Source: Alphaproteobacteria bacterium (GTDB lineage: Bacteria; Pseudomonadota; Alphaproteobacteria; Rhodospirillales; Casp-alpha2). From it: DNA of 64,000 bases. The DNA is taken from assembly GCA_024279135.1 (NCBI GenBank), contig JAJRRU010000028.1, forward strand, positions 16,377 to 80,376, read 5' to 3'. Shown one piece after another: positions 47,316 through 57,320 of the stretch; positions within the stretch are counted from its first letter, which is position 1, and each line of letters starts with the position of its first letter. Below the pieces are notes generated by a model. It was not told where the DNA came from. It did no database searches and saw only the letters and a program-made list of their open reading frames with translations. A program made the translations under genes and the position numbers.

Positions 47316-48302
47316 TTATACACGGGGCTTGGGTAAATATTTTTTCGGATTGAGAGGTTTTTTGCCCTTGCGCAGTTCGAAATGTAATTGCGGTGAATTG
47401 ACATTACCTGTGCTGCCGACGGTGGCGATGTCTTGTCCTTTCATGACCTTGTCGCCCCGCCTGACCAGAAGTTCAGCATTATGGGCGTAAGCCGTGATGA
47501 AGCCATTTGCATGTTTGACCAGTAACAGATTGCCAAAACCGCGCAACTGGTTTCCGGCGTAGGCGACAACCCCGTTTTCAACCGCCTTGACCGGGCTGCC
47601 GTGGGTCGCCGCGATATTTATACCGTCATTGTGAAGGCCACCCGCTTTGGCGCCAAAACTGGAAATGACCTTGCCATTGATGGGCCAGATAAAACCGTGG
47701 TTGCTGGACGGCGGGGGCGGTGGAACCTTGGCCGGTATGGTTGATTTTGCGGTTGCTGCCGGTTCAGTTGCGGGAGGTTTTTTCCCGCTTGACTGGCTCG
47801 GGGGCGGACTTGGGGCCGGGCTTGGGCGGCTTGGGGGCTGGCTCGCTGTCTTACCTGCCGTCTGGACTATTGTGGATGTGCCGGGGATGCGCAGTTGCTG
47901 GTCCACATAGATCGTATAGGGCGAGCCAATTGAATTTGCCCGGGCCAGCCCATAGAGGTCCACGTTATAGTTGTTGGCGATCCGGCCCAGGGTATCGCCT
48001 TTCTTGACCGTATAAACAGTACCGCGCGGCAGTACAATGCGCTGGCCCACGGTCAGTTTGTAGGGGGCTTTCAGCTTGTTGGCGATGATGATATCGCGTT
48101 GGGAGACGCCGTGGCGGCGCGACAGGGCGTAGACCGTATCGCCGGGGCCAACGGTTACCGCCGTGGCATTGCGGAAAGCCGTACTGGTTTTTTTGTAAGA
48201 CGTGGTGGAACGGCCCTCTGGCGACCATTCGAGACCGCCACAACTGGTAATCAGGCCAACCAATGCCAGCATGTAGAAATATCTGGCATAAGGTAATGTC
48301 AC
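47316..48302 (-). CDS. nlpD: LysM/M23-like murein hydrolase activator (NlpD type), lipoprotein
   Basis: 328-residue envelope protein. A lipobox LITSCGG near residue 20 predicts lipidation. Two LysM domains (GPGDTVYALSRRHGVS and KKGDTLGRIANNYNVD) bind peptidoglycan, then a Pro/Ser linker and a C-terminal LytM domain. The zinc ligands are altered: the canonical HxGxD is NDGIN, and HLHFE reads QLHFE, so it is probably an inactive activator of amidases. It overlaps pcm by 4 bp. Confidence 0.9.
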   Translation of the reverse strand: MTLPYARYFYMLALVGLITSCGGLEWSPEGRSTTSYKKTSTAFRNATAVTVGPGDTVYALSRRHGVSQRDIIIANKLKAPYKLTVGQRIVLPRGTVYTVKKGDTLGRIANNYNVDLYGLARANSIGSPYTIYVDQQLRIPGTSTIVQTAGKTASQPPSRPSPAPSPPPSQSSGKKPPATEPAATAKSTIPAKVPPPPPSSNHGFIWPINGKVISSFGAKAGGLHNDGINIAATHGSPVKAVENGVVAYAGNQLRGFGNLLLVKHANGFITAYAHNAELLVRRGDKVMKGQDIATVGSTGNVNSPQLHFELRKGKKPLNPKKYLPKPRV

Positions 48303-48958
48303 GGTGTCTCTACCCCGTGCAACAGGGGCACAAACCTGACCCCGCCCAAGTCTTCTGTTTCAGCCCCGTCATGGGTCCTGACCAGCTTTATCAGGCGCTG
48401 GTCGTGATCCTCCAGTCCCACAGGCAGCACCATAATGCCGCCAATAGTCAACTGATCGATCAGTTGTTTGGGGATATCGAGGGCCGCACAGGTCATCATG
48501 ATGCGATCAAACGGTGCTTGTTCCTGCCAACCCATTGTGCCATCGCGCAGCAAGCTGGTGATGTTTGTCAGGCGTAACGTCTTGAAGATGGCTTCGGCAT
48601 CCTTCAATAAGGGCGGGTGTCGTTCAACGGTGTACAGTCTGCGGCACAGCTTGGCCAGAATGGCCGCCTGATAGCCGGAGCCTGTGCCAATTTCCAGCAC
48701 CTTCATGCGGTCGCCCACTTCCAGAGCCTGGGTCATCAGGGCAACCAGGGCGGGCTGGCTGATGGTCTGTTGGCGGCCAATCGGCAGGGCCACGTTGTCA
48801 TGGGCCCGCTCGCGGAATGCCCGTGGAATAAACCGGTCACGCGGGATGCTTTCCATGGCATGTAACACCCGCTTGTCGGTGATGCCTGCCTGGCGGATTT
48901 CAAGCAATAGTCTGGCCGCTGCGGTCATGGTATCAGAATTTTCAAATCCGGCGATCAC
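48299..48958 (-). CDS. pcm: Protein-L-isoaspartate O-methyltransferase
   Basis: Repairs isoaspartyl residues in aged proteins using SAM. Motifs RDRFIPRAFRERAHDN near residue 40, LPIGRQQTISQP and the SAM loop VLEIGTGSGYQAA (about 94-106) are typical of PCMT. 219 residues. The gene overlaps surE and nlpD by 4 bp each, the classic surE-pcm-nlpD stationary-phase cluster. Confidence 0.95.
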   Translation of the reverse strand: MIAGFENSDTMTAAARLLLEIRQAGITDKRVLHAMESIPRDRFIPRAFRERAHDNVALPIGRQQTISQPALVALMTQALEVGDRMKVLEIGTGSGYQAAILAKLCRRLYTVERHPPLLKDAEAIFKTLRLTNITSLLRDGTMGWQEQAPFDRIMMTCAALDIPKQLIDQLTIGGIMVLPVGLEDHDQRLIKLVRTHDGAETEDLGGVRFVPLLHGVETP

Positions 48959-49740
48959 TGGAAAGTCTTCTTGAGGGCTTCGAGAACCTCCCTATTGGTC
49001 AGATCGATCGAGAGCGGCGTAATCGATACCGCATTGTTATTGATAGCATGAAGGTCCGTTCCCTGGGGTGGATTCTCTTTCAAAAACTGCGAGCCAATCC
49101 AGTAATAAGGATTACCCTTCGGGTCCTTGCCGCGAAGAATCTCGTCACCGGATTTGTGCTCACCCTGGCGGGTTATTTCCATACCCGTGACGTTTTGCGC
49201 CGTCACATTGGGGAAGTTCACATTGAGCAAGGTATTATTGGGAATAGTAAAGCCGACCAGTTTCTGCAGGACTTTGATAATCCAGTGGCTCGCCGTGGAC
49301 CAGTGAATGTCGTTGCCATCGGCGATGTCCTGTGAAAAGGCAATGGAAGGCACGCCCATGATCAGCCCTTCGATGGCGGCCGCCACGGTGCCAGAATAGG
49401 TCACGTCCTCGCCAATGTTATAACCATGATTAACCCCCGACAGGATGATGTCGGGTGGATTGTCTGCCATGATCTCGTTGACCGCTAATAAAACACAGTC
49501 GGTCGGCGTACCATCGACGGCATAGCGTCTTTCCTCGATACGACGGATTTTCAAGGGTCTGCGCAGGGTCAGTGAATGGGCAACGGCACTTTGTTCGGTC
49601 TCCGGGGCTACCACCCAAACCTCGCGGGCAATGGGCAACACGGCATGGGTCAGCACCTCGATGCCGTGGGCGTTAATACCGTCATCATTGGATATCAGGA
49701 CACGGGCCTGGCTCAGTTCAATGAATGTATGCTCATTCAT
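48955..49740 (-). CDS. surE: 5'/3'-nucleotidase SurE
   Basis: Metal-dependent nucleotidase of 261 residues. The active-site motif [11 protein letters not shown] is at about residues 17-27, followed by [14 protein letters not shown] and [21 protein letters not shown], all diagnostic. It overlaps serS by 8 bp and pcm by 4 bp. Confidence 0.96.
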   Translation of the reverse strand: MNEHTFIELSQARVLISNDDGINAHGIEVLTHAVLPIAREVWVVAPETEQSAVAHSLTLRRPLKIRRIEERRYAVDGTPTDCVLLAVNEIMADNPPDIILSGVNHGYNIGEDVTYSGTVAAAIEGLIMGVPSIAFSQDIADGNDIHWSTASHWIIKVLQKLVGFTIPNNTLLNVNFPNVTAQNVTGMEITRQGEHKSGDEILRGKDPKGNPYYWIGSQFLKENPPQGTDLHAINNNAVSITPLSIDLTNREVLEALKKTFQ

Positions 49741-51010
49741 GGGCGGTGATGGCCTCCAGGCCGTTCATGTAGGGTCGCAGGGCAAGGGGAATTTCCACCG
49801 AACCATCGGCTCGTTGATAGTTTTCGAGGATGGCGATCAGCGTGCGCCCAACGGCCAGACCGGAACCATTGAGGGTATGAACAAACTGGGTGTCTTTGCT
49901 GGATTTGTCGCGGCATCGGGTATTCATGCGCCGAGCCTGAAAATCGCCACAGTTGGAACAACTTGAAATCTCGCGGTACATGTTCTGTCCGGGCAGCCAG
50001 ACTTCGATATCATGGGTCCTGCGCGCCCCGAACCCCATGTCGCCGGCCGCCAGTACAACCGTACGATAAGGCAAATTCAGGCGTTCCAGAATGTTTTCAG
50101 CGCACCGGGTCATGCGATCAAGCTCAGCCACCGAGCTGTCGGGGTCGGTTATGCTGACCAGCTCCACTTTGGTAAACTGGTGTGTGCGGATCATACCACG
50201 GGTATCGCGTCCGGCTGAACCGGCTTCCGAGCGGAAACACCAGGTCATGGCCGTATAGCGCCGTGGCAGGGTTTCGGTCTCGAGAATTTCCCCCCGCGTG
50301 ATATTGGACAGGGGAACTTCCGCCGTGGGGATCAGCCAGTAGCCTTCCTGGGTGCGAAACAGATCGTCGGAAAATTTGGGTAACTGGCCGGTGCCATACA
50401 TGGTCTCGTCATTGACCAGAGCCGGTGGGTTGACTTCCGTATAGCCGTTTTCCTCGGTATGGACATCGAGCATAAAGCCAGCAAGGGCACGCTCCAGTCG
50501 GGCCAGAGCGCCGCTCAGGATAACAAACCGGGCACCCGATATCTTGACCGCACGCTCGAAATCCATCATGCTGAGGCCTTCGCCGATGTCGAAATGCTCT
50601 TTCGGGGTAAAATCAAAGCTTGGTTTGTCACCCCATGTGTGAATTTCCACATTGTCGCTTTCATCGGCACCAACGGGCACGTCGTCAAACGGACGATTGG
50701 GGATGCCCTGAAGCATGACATTGAGTTCGTTCTCGCTGGTGCGGGCGGCGTCTTCGGCATGGCTCTGGGCTTTTTTACTTTGCGAAACACGGGCGATAAT
50801 GTCGCTGGCGTCTTCACCACGGGACTTGGCCTGGCCGATCTGCTTGGCCAGCTGATTTCGTTCAGCCTGAATTTCCTGGGCCAGGGTCAGGTGTTTCCTG
50901 CGCGTCTTGTCCAGGTTGATCAGGGTGTCTGCCATGGGGTTGAGGCTGCGCATACCCAGAGCCTTGTCGAAGGCGGCCGGGTTTTCACGTATCCATTTAA
51001 TATCGTGCAT
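49733..51010 (-). CDS. serS: Seryl-tRNA synthetase
   Basis: Class II synthetase charging tRNA-Ser, 425 residues. The N-terminal coiled-coil arm (about 30-105) recognises the tRNA; motif 2 is [20 protein letters not shown] and motif 3 is [16 protein letters not shown]. It is the first gene of the serS-surE-pcm-nlpD run, 18 bp after tatC. Confidence 0.97.
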   Translation of the reverse strand: MHDIKWIRENPAAFDKALGMRSLNPMADTLINLDKTRRKHLTLAQEIQAERNQLAKQIGQAKSRGEDASDIIARVSQSKKAQSHAEDAARTSENELNVMLQGIPNRPFDDVPVGADESDNVEIHTWGDKPSFDFTPKEHFDIGEGLSMMDFERAVKISGARFVILSGALARLERALAGFMLDVHTEENGYTEVNPPALVNDETMYGTGQLPKFSDDLFRTQEGYWLIPTAEVPLSNITRGEILETETLPRRYTAMTWCFRSEAGSAGRDTRGMIRTHQFTKVELVSITDPDSSVAELDRMTRCAENILERLNLPYRTVVLAAGDMGFGARRTHDIEVWLPGQNMYREISSCSNCGDFQARRMNTRCRDKSSKDTQFVHTLNGSGLAVGRTLIAILENYQRADGSVEIPLALRPYMNGLEAITAHE

Positions 51011-51028
51011 GATCGGTTTCTTATCTGA

Positions 51029-51904
51029 TTAGGCCGGCGCGGTATCCGTGCTGTCGGCAGTTGTTGTTTTTACTGCTTCTTCGTCATCATCGTCATCGTC
51101 ATCATCGTCGTCATCGTCGTTTTCTGCCTCTTCCTTGGCACGACTTCGCTCTACCATTCGCACGGCAACGATGGATATTTCGTAAAGAAGCATGGTTGGC
51201 ACCGCCAGCCCGATCTGGCTGATAACATCGGGTGGTGTCAGAATAGCGGCTGCCACAAAAGCACCAACGATGGCATATCGGCGCTTTTCGGCCAGGCCCT
51301 TGGAGGTAACCATACCGACCCGTGCCAGCAGGGTAAGAACCACGGGCAGTTCAAAACACAGGCCGAAGGCAAAAATCAACTGCATGACCAAAGACAGGTA
51401 CTGATCGACCTTGGCTTCCAGTTGGATCGGCAGACCGCCCGCCAGTCCGGCACTTTCGAAACTCAGGAAGAACTTCCAGGCCATGGGGAAAATTAAATAA
51501 TAGACCAGCGCCCCACCCATAAAAAACAGTATGGGGGTGAATATGAGAAACGGCGCAAAGGCTTTCTTTTCCTTCTTGTACAGCCCCGGTGCGATAAAAC
51601 CCCACAGTTGCAGGGATATAAACGGGAATGAGATAAACAGGGCCGCGAAGAAGGATACCTTGATATAGGTGAAAAACGCTTCGTGCAGGGCGGTGAAGAT
51701 CAACCGGCGCTGACCGCCCATATCTTCCATCACATCGGCCAGGGGCTGAACCAGAAAGGCATATATGTTTTCGGCAAAATAATAACTGATAAAAAACAGC
51801 ACGATGACGGCCACGAATGACCTCATCAACCGGCTACGCAATTCGATCAGGTGATCGATCAGGGGCATTTGTGATTCTTCAACGGAATCCTGGTTGGTGG
51901 TCAC
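51029..51904 (-). CDS. tatC: Sec-independent protein translocase TatC
   Basis: Receptor subunit of the twin-arginine export channel, 291 residues with six membrane helices. Signature segments are PLIDHLIELRSRL at the N-terminus, the EAFFTYIKVSFFAA helix and FELPVVLTLLARVG. The C-terminal tail adds 12 consecutive Asp residues encoded by a GAT/GAC trinucleotide run, then a Thr/Asp-rich end. Operon order is tatA-tatB-tatC. Confidence 0.96.
   Translation of the reverse strand: MTTNQDSVEESQMPLIDHLIELRSRLMRSFVAVIVLFFISYYFAENIYAFLVQPLADVMEDMGGQRRLIFTALHEAFFTYIKVSFFAALFISFPFISLQLWGFIAPGLYKKEKKAFAPFLIFTPILFFMGGALVYYLIFPMAWKFFLSFESAGLAGGLPIQLEAKVDQYLSLVMQLIFAFGLCFELPVVLTLLARVGMVTSKGLAEKRRYAIVGAFVAAAILTPPDVISQIGLAVPTMLLYEISIVAVRMVERSRAKEEAENDDDDDDDDDDDDEEAVKTTTADSTDTAPA
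51083..51118. repeat. Trinucleotide (Asp codon) repeat in tatC
   Basis: Twelve consecutive Asp codons, a mix of GAT and GAC on the minus strand, encode a poly-Asp run in the cytoplasmic C-terminal tail of TatC. Such repeats are prone to length change. Confidence 0.9.
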
Positions 51905-51926
51905 GGGCGTTTTCTCTGTGTTGTGA

Positions 51927-52448
51927 TTAACTGTTTTGGGCTTTGGCCGTTACGGGCTCTTCGGGTTCGCTGGGCTTTTCTGGTTCGCTAGGCACTTCGG
52001 GTTCTTCGGGCTTGGATGGGGTTGTCCCGGTAGAGGGTTGTTCTATCGCCTGATTGGTTTCAGGCTGATCGCCCGATTTTGTTTCGGGCTCATTATCGGA
52101 GTCCATATCTGATTTGTTATTGAAGGCGGTCTTGGCAATTTCATCCAGATTCTGCTGGGTTTCGTTCATATCCAGGTGTTTGGTCAGATCGCCATCCGGG
52201 TCCACGGCATCGCTGATGGTTTTGCTCAGGTCGCCATTATCAACCGAGTTCAGGGTTTTTTTCAGGTCGTCCAGATCGGCTTCGCGTACCATATCGTCAA
52301 TGCCGCTCTGGAATTCACGGGCGACGCCCCGCAGTTTTTTGATGCCATGCATAATCGTGCGCAGTGCACGGGGCATATCTTTCGGCCCGATGACGAGAAT
52401 CGCCAGGGTTCCCACAATCAAAAGTTCCTGCCAGCCAATATCGAACAT
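51927..52448 (-). CDS. tatB: Sec-independent protein translocase TatB
   Basis: Single-span Tat subunit that binds TatC. The N-terminal helix with the GWQELLIVGTLAILVIGPKDMPRA pattern and the following amphipathic helix are typical. The long C-terminus (about residues 95-173) is acidic and Pro/Glu-rich, with short PSEPEKPSEPEEP-type repeats. 173 residues. Confidence 0.93.
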   Translation of the reverse strand: MFDIGWQELLIVGTLAILVIGPKDMPRALRTIMHGIKKLRGVAREFQSGIDDMVREADLDDLKKTLNSVDNGDLSKTISDAVDPDGDLTKHLDMNETQQNLDEIAKTAFNNKSDMDSDNEPETKSGDQPETNQAIEQPSTGTTPSKPEEPEVPSEPEKPSEPEEPVTAKAQNS

Positions 52449-52491
52449 TATGTCTGCCGCTTATTTATATTTTTGATGGTATACGCAAGGT

Positions 52492-52734
52492 TTAGCTGGC
52501 GGCTTTGTCTTTGTCTTCTGACGCTTTTTCGGTCACGTCGGAGGCTTCGGATTTCAAGACTTTTGCTTCATCGTTCGAAGTTTCGGTAATCTCGTCGTCT
52601 TTCATGCCTTTTTTGAAAGATTTTAGGCCTTTACCGAAATCGCCCATCAAGGCAGAAATCTTACCTTTGCCACCGAACAGTACCAGGACGACAACCAATA
52701 CGATAAGCCAATGCCAGATGCTAAATGTTCCCAT
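52492..52734 (-). CDS. tatA: Sec-independent protein translocase TatA
   Basis: 80-residue pore-forming subunit of the Tat system. The first residues [21 protein letters not shown] form the short membrane helix; the [25 protein letters not shown] motif is the amphipathic helix; the tail is charged. It starts the tatA-tatB-tatC group. Confidence 0.96.
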   Translation of the reverse strand: MGTFSIWHWLIVLVVVLVLFGGKGKISALMGDFGKGLKSFKKGMKDDEITETSNDEAKVLKSEASDVTEKASEDKDKAAS

Positions 52735-52841
52735 GAAGGTTTCTCACTTTATAGAGTAGTTAATATTCAATTGGTGGCGGATAATGGCAGATTGAACCGG
52801 CTATCGCAATGCACCAAAGCCATAATGTTTGAATATGTAGA

Positions 52842-53666
52842 TCATGCACCGTCATTTGGATCAAGCGGTTCCGCCAATTCTGTATCCGTCTCGACTTCGG
52901 GCAGGCTGTCTTCCCCATTCGGCGGCGCGAAGGGTGACGGGGGGGCTGCTTGCGAGGCGGCAGGATTGTCAGACATGGCGGTTAGCATGTCGCCCTGGCT
53001 GGCATCTGTTTTGGTGTCCGGATCAGGCTGGCTGGATGAGCGGTAGACGTTGAGAGCCGGGCCGGATTCCAGCAAACCAGCGGCTTTCAAATCATCCATT
53101 CCAGGCAGGTCGCTGATCCGCGACAGGCCAAAATGGTCGAGAAAATCATCGCTGGTGCCCCAGGTCATGGGATGGCCCGGTGTCTCGCGTCTGCCGCGTG
53201 GCCGTATCCAGCCTTTTTCAAATAACAGATCTAGGGTGCCCTTGCTCAGGCTGACGCCTCTGATCTCCTCAATCTCGGCACGGGTAAGCGGCTGGTGATA
53301 GGCGATAATCGCCATGACTTCTATGGCGGCACGGCCCATTTTGCGCGATACCTCAGTCTCGATATTGAGCTTGTAACCAATATCTGTTGCCGTTCGGAAA
53401 GCCCATGCACCGCCTATGCGCAGCAAATTCACCCCGCGCTCGGCATAATCATCTTGCAGGGTTTTCAATAAAATCTTGATGGAAAGCCCATCGGGAATAC
53501 GCGCCGCCAGTGAGCGTTCGTTTATGGGGGCGGTCGAGGCAAACAGCAGCGCCTCGATCAGGCGCAAGGCTTCCCGGGTCTCGCCCGGCCCCGGCGCAGG
53601 CTGTTGCTGCGGTGGATTGACGGAGGCATCCTCATCTTCAGGGGCGTCTGGCGTTTGATTATTCAT
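52842..53666 (-). CDS. scpB: Segregation and condensation protein B
   Basis: Kleisin-associated subunit that works with ScpA and SMC in chromosome organisation. The two winged-helix domains are seen: RLIEALLFASTAPINE and ALEVMAIIAYHQPLTRAEIEEIRG, then FLDHFGLSRISDLP. 274 residues is long for ScpB because of a Pro/Ser-rich tail of about 75 residues ending in acidic repeats. It overlaps scpA by 4 bp. Confidence 0.94.
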   Translation of the reverse strand: MNNQTPDAPEDEDASVNPPQQQPAPGPGETREALRLIEALLFASTAPINERSLAARIPDGLSIKILLKTLQDDYAERGVNLLRIGGAWAFRTATDIGYKLNIETEVSRKMGRAAIEVMAIIAYHQPLTRAEIEEIRGVSLSKGTLDLLFEKGWIRPRGRRETPGHPMTWGTSDDFLDHFGLSRISDLPGMDDLKAAGLLESGPALNVYRSSSQPDPDTKTDASQGDMLTAMSDNPAASQAAPPSPFAPPNGEDSLPEVETDTELAEPLDPNDGA

Positions 53667-54481
53667 TTTTCCTCGTTGTCATGCTCTGGGTTTTCCGGAT
53701 CGACTGCGCTGATATAAATACTGCCAAAGGTATCGCTCTGGCGAATGTTCAGCCTACCTTCACGGGCCAGCTCAAGAGTAGCGGTAAACGTTGAGGCGAT
53801 GGCTGATCGTCGCATCAACGGATCGGTAATGCCGGTTGGCACAAACTGCCAAAGCTCTTTCCACTCCGGGGTGTTGCCGAGCATCCTGTTGATGCGTTCC
53901 AAAGCCATGTCCACGTTAAACAGGTGGGTCGGCTCAATGGTCATGGAGGTTGGCGCCTGACGGCGTTGCATGTCACCATAGGCCCGCATCAGGTCATACA
54001 GGTTGGCATCCAGTACGGTCGTATAGTTGACCTTGAATATTTCCGGCTCGCCGCGGGCATAGAAATCACGCCCCAGCAGCTTGCCGGTCATCAGGGCCTC
54101 TCCGGCGGTTCGAATGGCTTCCAACCGTTTGAGCTGGTAAGCCAGAACCGCAGCCAGTTCCGATCCTGTGGGCTGGTCATCTTCGTCCATGTCCGGCAGC
54201 AGTAATTTTGACTTCAGATAAGCCAGCCAGGCCGCCATAACCAGATAATCGGCTGCCAGTTCCAGATTACGCGCCTGGACTTTCTCGATGAAAGCCAGGT
54301 ACTGGTTGGCAAGCTGAAGAATGGATATCTGGGTAATGTCAACTTTTTGGGTGCGGGTCAGGCTGAGTAACACATCAAGCGGGCCTTCGTAGCCATCAAC
54401 ATTGACCACAAAATCATCCACCTGATGCACGATCAACGCGTCAGTGAAATCTTCCTGAAGGTTATTCTGCGTGGAATTCAT
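53663..54481 (-). CDS. scpA: Segregation and condensation protein A
   Basis: Kleisin that bridges the SMC heads. The start at 54481 has AAGG upstream and places VDGYEGPLDVLLSL near residue 30; an earlier in-frame ATG inside the protease gene is less likely. Other marks are VDITQISILQLANQYLAFI and the C-terminal winged helix with STFTATLELAREGRLNI. 272 residues. It overlaps scpB by 4 bp. Confidence 0.94.
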   Translation of the reverse strand: MNSTQNNLQEDFTDALIVHQVDDFVVNVDGYEGPLDVLLSLTRTQKVDITQISILQLANQYLAFIEKVQARNLELAADYLVMAAWLAYLKSKLLLPDMDEDDQPTGSELAAVLAYQLKRLEAIRTAGEALMTGKLLGRDFYARGEPEIFKVNYTTVLDANLYDLMRAYGDMQRRQAPTSMTIEPTHLFNVDMALERINRMLGNTPEWKELWQFVPTGITDPLMRRSAIASTFTATLELAREGRLNIRQSDTFGSIYISAVDPENPEHDNEEK

Positions 54482-54497
54482 GATGACCTTATGGCAA

Positions 54498-55184
54498 TCA
54501 GCCGCTCCCGGACAATGTGAAGATAATTTCCATAATTGTTTGTGCCGGGCTGCCCACAAGCCACCAGAACACGTTTAAATCAACCCCGAATTCGTTACCT
54601 GCCATTGGTAACAGAATTACGACACCGACGATAATCATTAACCCGAAACGTTCCAGACGTGCCAGCGCCGTGCTCAGTGGATAGGGCAACAGACCGACCG
54701 CTACCCGTCCGCCATCCAGCGGCGGCAGTGGTAACATGTTAAATACAAACAGCAGGCAGTTGATCCAAACTGCGTTGAATATGTTATGGGTAAGCCACAA
54801 GGAAACGTCTTTTGGAAAGAAATTCACAAAATTAAATAACAGCACGCAAGCTATTGCGATTGCTATATTTATGGCGGGACCGGCCAGGGCGACTAGAACC
54901 ATATCCCGGCGCGGCTGGCGTAGCCTTTGGAAATTAACCGGCACGGGTTTGGCAAAGCCAAACATAAACGATCCACCGCTGCCGATCAGCATCAGGGCTG
55001 GCAATATAATAGTGCCAAACAGATCTATATGGACTAAAGGATTAAAGGTCACCCTGCCCAGGACTTTTGCCGTATCATCGCCCAGCTTCCAGGCGGCCCA
55101 GCCATGCGCCGCTTCGTGCAGGGTAACGGCCAGTAAAATGGGCAAAACCCAGACCGAAGCGGTAAAAAGCATTTGTTCATTCAC
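54498..55184 (-). CDS. Site-2 protease family (M50) metalloprotease
   Basis: Intramembrane zinc protease of 228 residues. The active site is HEAAHGWAAWKLGDDTA (HExxH), with the third ligand in NMLPLPPLDGGRV. It has about five hydrophobic helices and no PDZ domain, so it belongs to the short Rip/YwhC-type group, not RseP. Its substrate is unknown. It sits between nagZ (4-bp overlap) and scpA, a constant alphaproteobacterial order. Confidence 0.92.
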   Translation of the reverse strand: MNEQMLFTASVWVLPILLAVTLHEAAHGWAAWKLGDDTAKVLGRVTFNPLVHIDLFGTIILPALMLIGSGGSFMFGFAKPVPVNFQRLRQPRRDMVLVALAGPAINIAIAIACVLLFNFVNFFPKDVSLWLTHNIFNAVWINCLLFVFNMLPLPPLDGGRVAVGLLPYPLSTALARLERFGLMIIVGVVILLPMAGNEFGVDLNVFWWLVGSPAQTIMEIIFTLSGSG

Positions 55185-56209
55185 GATGATACACCGATCA
55201 TTTCCAGTAATTCTGTCAAACGGGCCAGTCCTTCGTTCCGGTCAAAGGGCTGGGGGGTGTGGGTCATGGCCTGCCCGCGTTTATAACGTTTAAGGGCGCG
55301 GCTATCCAACAGGCGCCCGGTGGTCGCAATCTGGTTCATTTCAGCTAAGTTCCCATTACAATGTAAGACGGCATCGCTACCGGCATCCAGGCAATCGTTG
55401 AAGCGTTCTGACATGGTGCCGTTGAGAGCCTGCATGCAAATGTCGTCAGACACCAGAAAGCCGTCGAAACCGATCTGTTCGCGGATCACCTGCTGGGTGA
55501 CGATGGACGAGGCCGAGGCCGGTCTTTCTTCATCAATACTTTCATATATCACATGGGCGGTCATGGCCCAGCCAGCCAGTCGCAAAGCCTTGAAGGGGGC
55601 AAAATCCACGGCCCGAAGGTCTTCGTGCGAGGCGGAAATACGAGGCAAACTGTGGTGGCTGTCGGATGTTGCCCGGCCATGTCCGGGAATATGTTTGATA
55701 ACCGGCATAATACCACCTGCCAGTAATCCATCACAGGTTGCCTGACCCAACAGAATTGATTGTTCGGCGGAGTTTCCGGACGTTCGCCCGCGGAGGAATT
55801 CATGGCTGTCGGACTGGGGAACGTCAAGACACGGCAGGCAATTCACATCGATGGTCAAATCACAAAGTGTGGCGGCGATCAGTCTGGCATTCAGGCGAAC
55901 GGCTTCCAGCCCGGCGGCATTATTCTTGTCATGCAGGCTCGCCAATACACCGGGTGACGGAATATCGCGCCATTGGGGCGGGCCCAGGCGTTGCACCCGC
56001 CCGCCTTCCTGATCAATCAGTATGGGGGCGTCACCACGCCCGCTGCACTGACGCAATTCCTCAACCAGGTTACGGACCTGATCGGGCCTCTGGATATTGC
56101 GGGAAAACAGGATGAAACCAAGCGGGTCAGCATCCCTGAAGAAAGCCTTTTCCTTGGCGTTCAGCGAGGTTGATGCACAACCGAATATTGCGGCAAGTGG
56201 TGTTGTCAT
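55181..56209 (-). CDS. nagZ: Beta-N-acetylhexosaminidase NagZ
   Basis: Cytoplasmic GH3 enzyme that removes GlcNAc from anhydromuropeptides in cell-wall recycling. The catalytic-loop motif KHIPGHGRATSDSHHSLP and the nucleophile Asp in FLVSDDICMQAL are present; ILIDQEGGRVQRL is a further GH3 mark. 342 residues. The stop/start overlap with the protease gene is 4 bp. Confidence 0.95.
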   Translation of the reverse strand: MTTPLAAIFGCASTSLNAKEKAFFRDADPLGFILFSRNIQRPDQVRNLVEELRQCSGRGDAPILIDQEGGRVQRLGPPQWRDIPSPGVLASLHDKNNAAGLEAVRLNARLIAATLCDLTIDVNCLPCLDVPQSDSHEFLRGRTSGNSAEQSILLGQATCDGLLAGGIMPVIKHIPGHGRATSDSHHSLPRISASHEDLRAVDFAPFKALRLAGWAMTAHVIYESIDEERPASASSIVTQQVIREQIGFDGFLVSDDICMQALNGTMSERFNDCLDAGSDAVLHCNGNLAEMNQIATTGRLLDSRALKRYKRGQAMTHTPQPFDRNEGLARLTELLEMIGVSS

Positions 56210-56213
56210 TTGG

Positions 56214-57320
56214 TTATTTCCCGGGTCGGATGACTAGACACCCCTGATTACGTTTGGCAAGTTTGTCGCAGGTTGCCTTGGCCGATTGTTTTGATGCCAG
56301 TGGTCCGGCACGCAGACGGTAGAAAACCCCCTTCCCGGCACCCAGATCAACCCGGACCACAATCAAGGTCAATTCGCTTAAAAGATCAGGAAAGTTTTTT
56401 TGCAGCCGTTTCCATTCCCCCGTTGCGCGTTTTTCAGAGCGCAGGGCCGCGAGCTGAATGCGGTAGTTATCGGACGTTGCGGCGACCGAGGTTGTGGTTG
56501 TGGGTGTTGGTGTCACCGTCGGGGTTGGTGTGGTTGTGTCGGCATTGTCTTGTGTCACCGCCACGGGGGTAATGTTTTGTGTCTCCGCCACAGGGGCATT
56601 GTCTTGTGTCTCCGCCACAGGGGCAGTCTCGCTCACAACTTCGGGCGTAACTTCGGGTGCAACCCTGGCAACCTCCACCGGGGAGACCTCAGGAACGCTG
56701 GCTGATAGTTCGGGTTTTGGCAGGGGCTCTGGCACCACAACTTCGGGCGGCGGTGAAGTGGCGACTTGCGGTTCATCGGCTGGCGGGTTCGGTGAAGGAT
56801 TAACCGCTGTGGGCTCCAGCGAAACCGGTTCTTTTAGTTCAGACTGATCCGTCAGGGAGTTCAGCCCGGATTCCCCGGATTCCCCGGATTCCATGGCGAC
56901 CGTCTGGTCCGGTTCTGTGATTTCCACCAGCTCATTATCAGGCAGCGTGGCCTGCGGTTTTTCCAGGGGCTCTTCGGGCGGTGGCAGCAATCTTTCAACG
57001 GTTGAGCCCGCCCCCTGCCCGTTCAGGCTGTTATAGACCAGCTTGTCACGATCGGGCACGTTCATGCCACCGGGTTCAGCGGGCTTGATCTTGATCGGTG
57101 ATACGTCGGCGCGGATAATCTTGATCGAGTTTTGCTCAAAGCCCTGATATTGCTTGTCATAGATGTACCAGCCACCCCCGCCGATGATGGCGAGCACCAC
57201 AAGGCATACCATGACCAGGCCCCAGTTGTTCTTGTTAGAAGCGGCCTGGGGGTCTTTGACCGGTTCAAACTTCATTTTGCCTGAGCTTTCGATGCGATCT
57301 TCCGGGTCTGGAACCATCAA
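56214..57320 (-). CDS. SPOR domain-containing membrane protein
   Basis: Bitopic inner-membrane protein of 368 residues. A cytoplasmic N-terminus (about 30 residues) is followed by a membrane helix ([20 protein letters not shown]), a long periplasmic Pro/Val/Thr/Glu-rich linker, and a C-terminal SPOR domain (about residues 290-366: [29 protein letters not shown]) that binds denuded glycan at the division site. Three copies of a 27-bp repeat lie in the linker. It follows argS with a 4-bp overlap. Confidence 0.88.
   Translation of the reverse strand: MMVPDPEDRIESSGKMKFEPVKDPQAASNKNNWGLVMVCLVVLAIIGGGGWYIYDKQYQGFEQNSIKIIRADVSPIKIKPAEPGGMNVPDRDKLVYNSLNGQGAGSTVERLLPPPEEPLEKPQATLPDNELVEITEPDQTVAMESGESGESGLNSLTDQSELKEPVSLEPTAVNPSPNPPADEPQVATSPPPEVVVPEPLPKPELSASVPEVSPVEVARVAPEVTPEVVSETAPVAETQDNAPVAETQNITPVAVTQDNADTTTPTPTVTPTPTTTTSVAATSDNYRIQLAALRSEKRATGEWKRLQKNFPDLLSELTLIVVRVDLGAGKGVFYRLRAGPLASKQSAKATCDKLAKRNQGCLVIRPGK
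56551..56631. repeat. Three 27-bp tandem repeats in the SPOR-protein linker
   Basis: Units starting at 56551, 56578 and 56605 share the sequence TGTGTCTCCGCCAC with few changes. They encode the nonapeptides [18 protein letters not shown] and PVAVTQDNA. Copy number may vary between strains. Confidence 0.82.
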
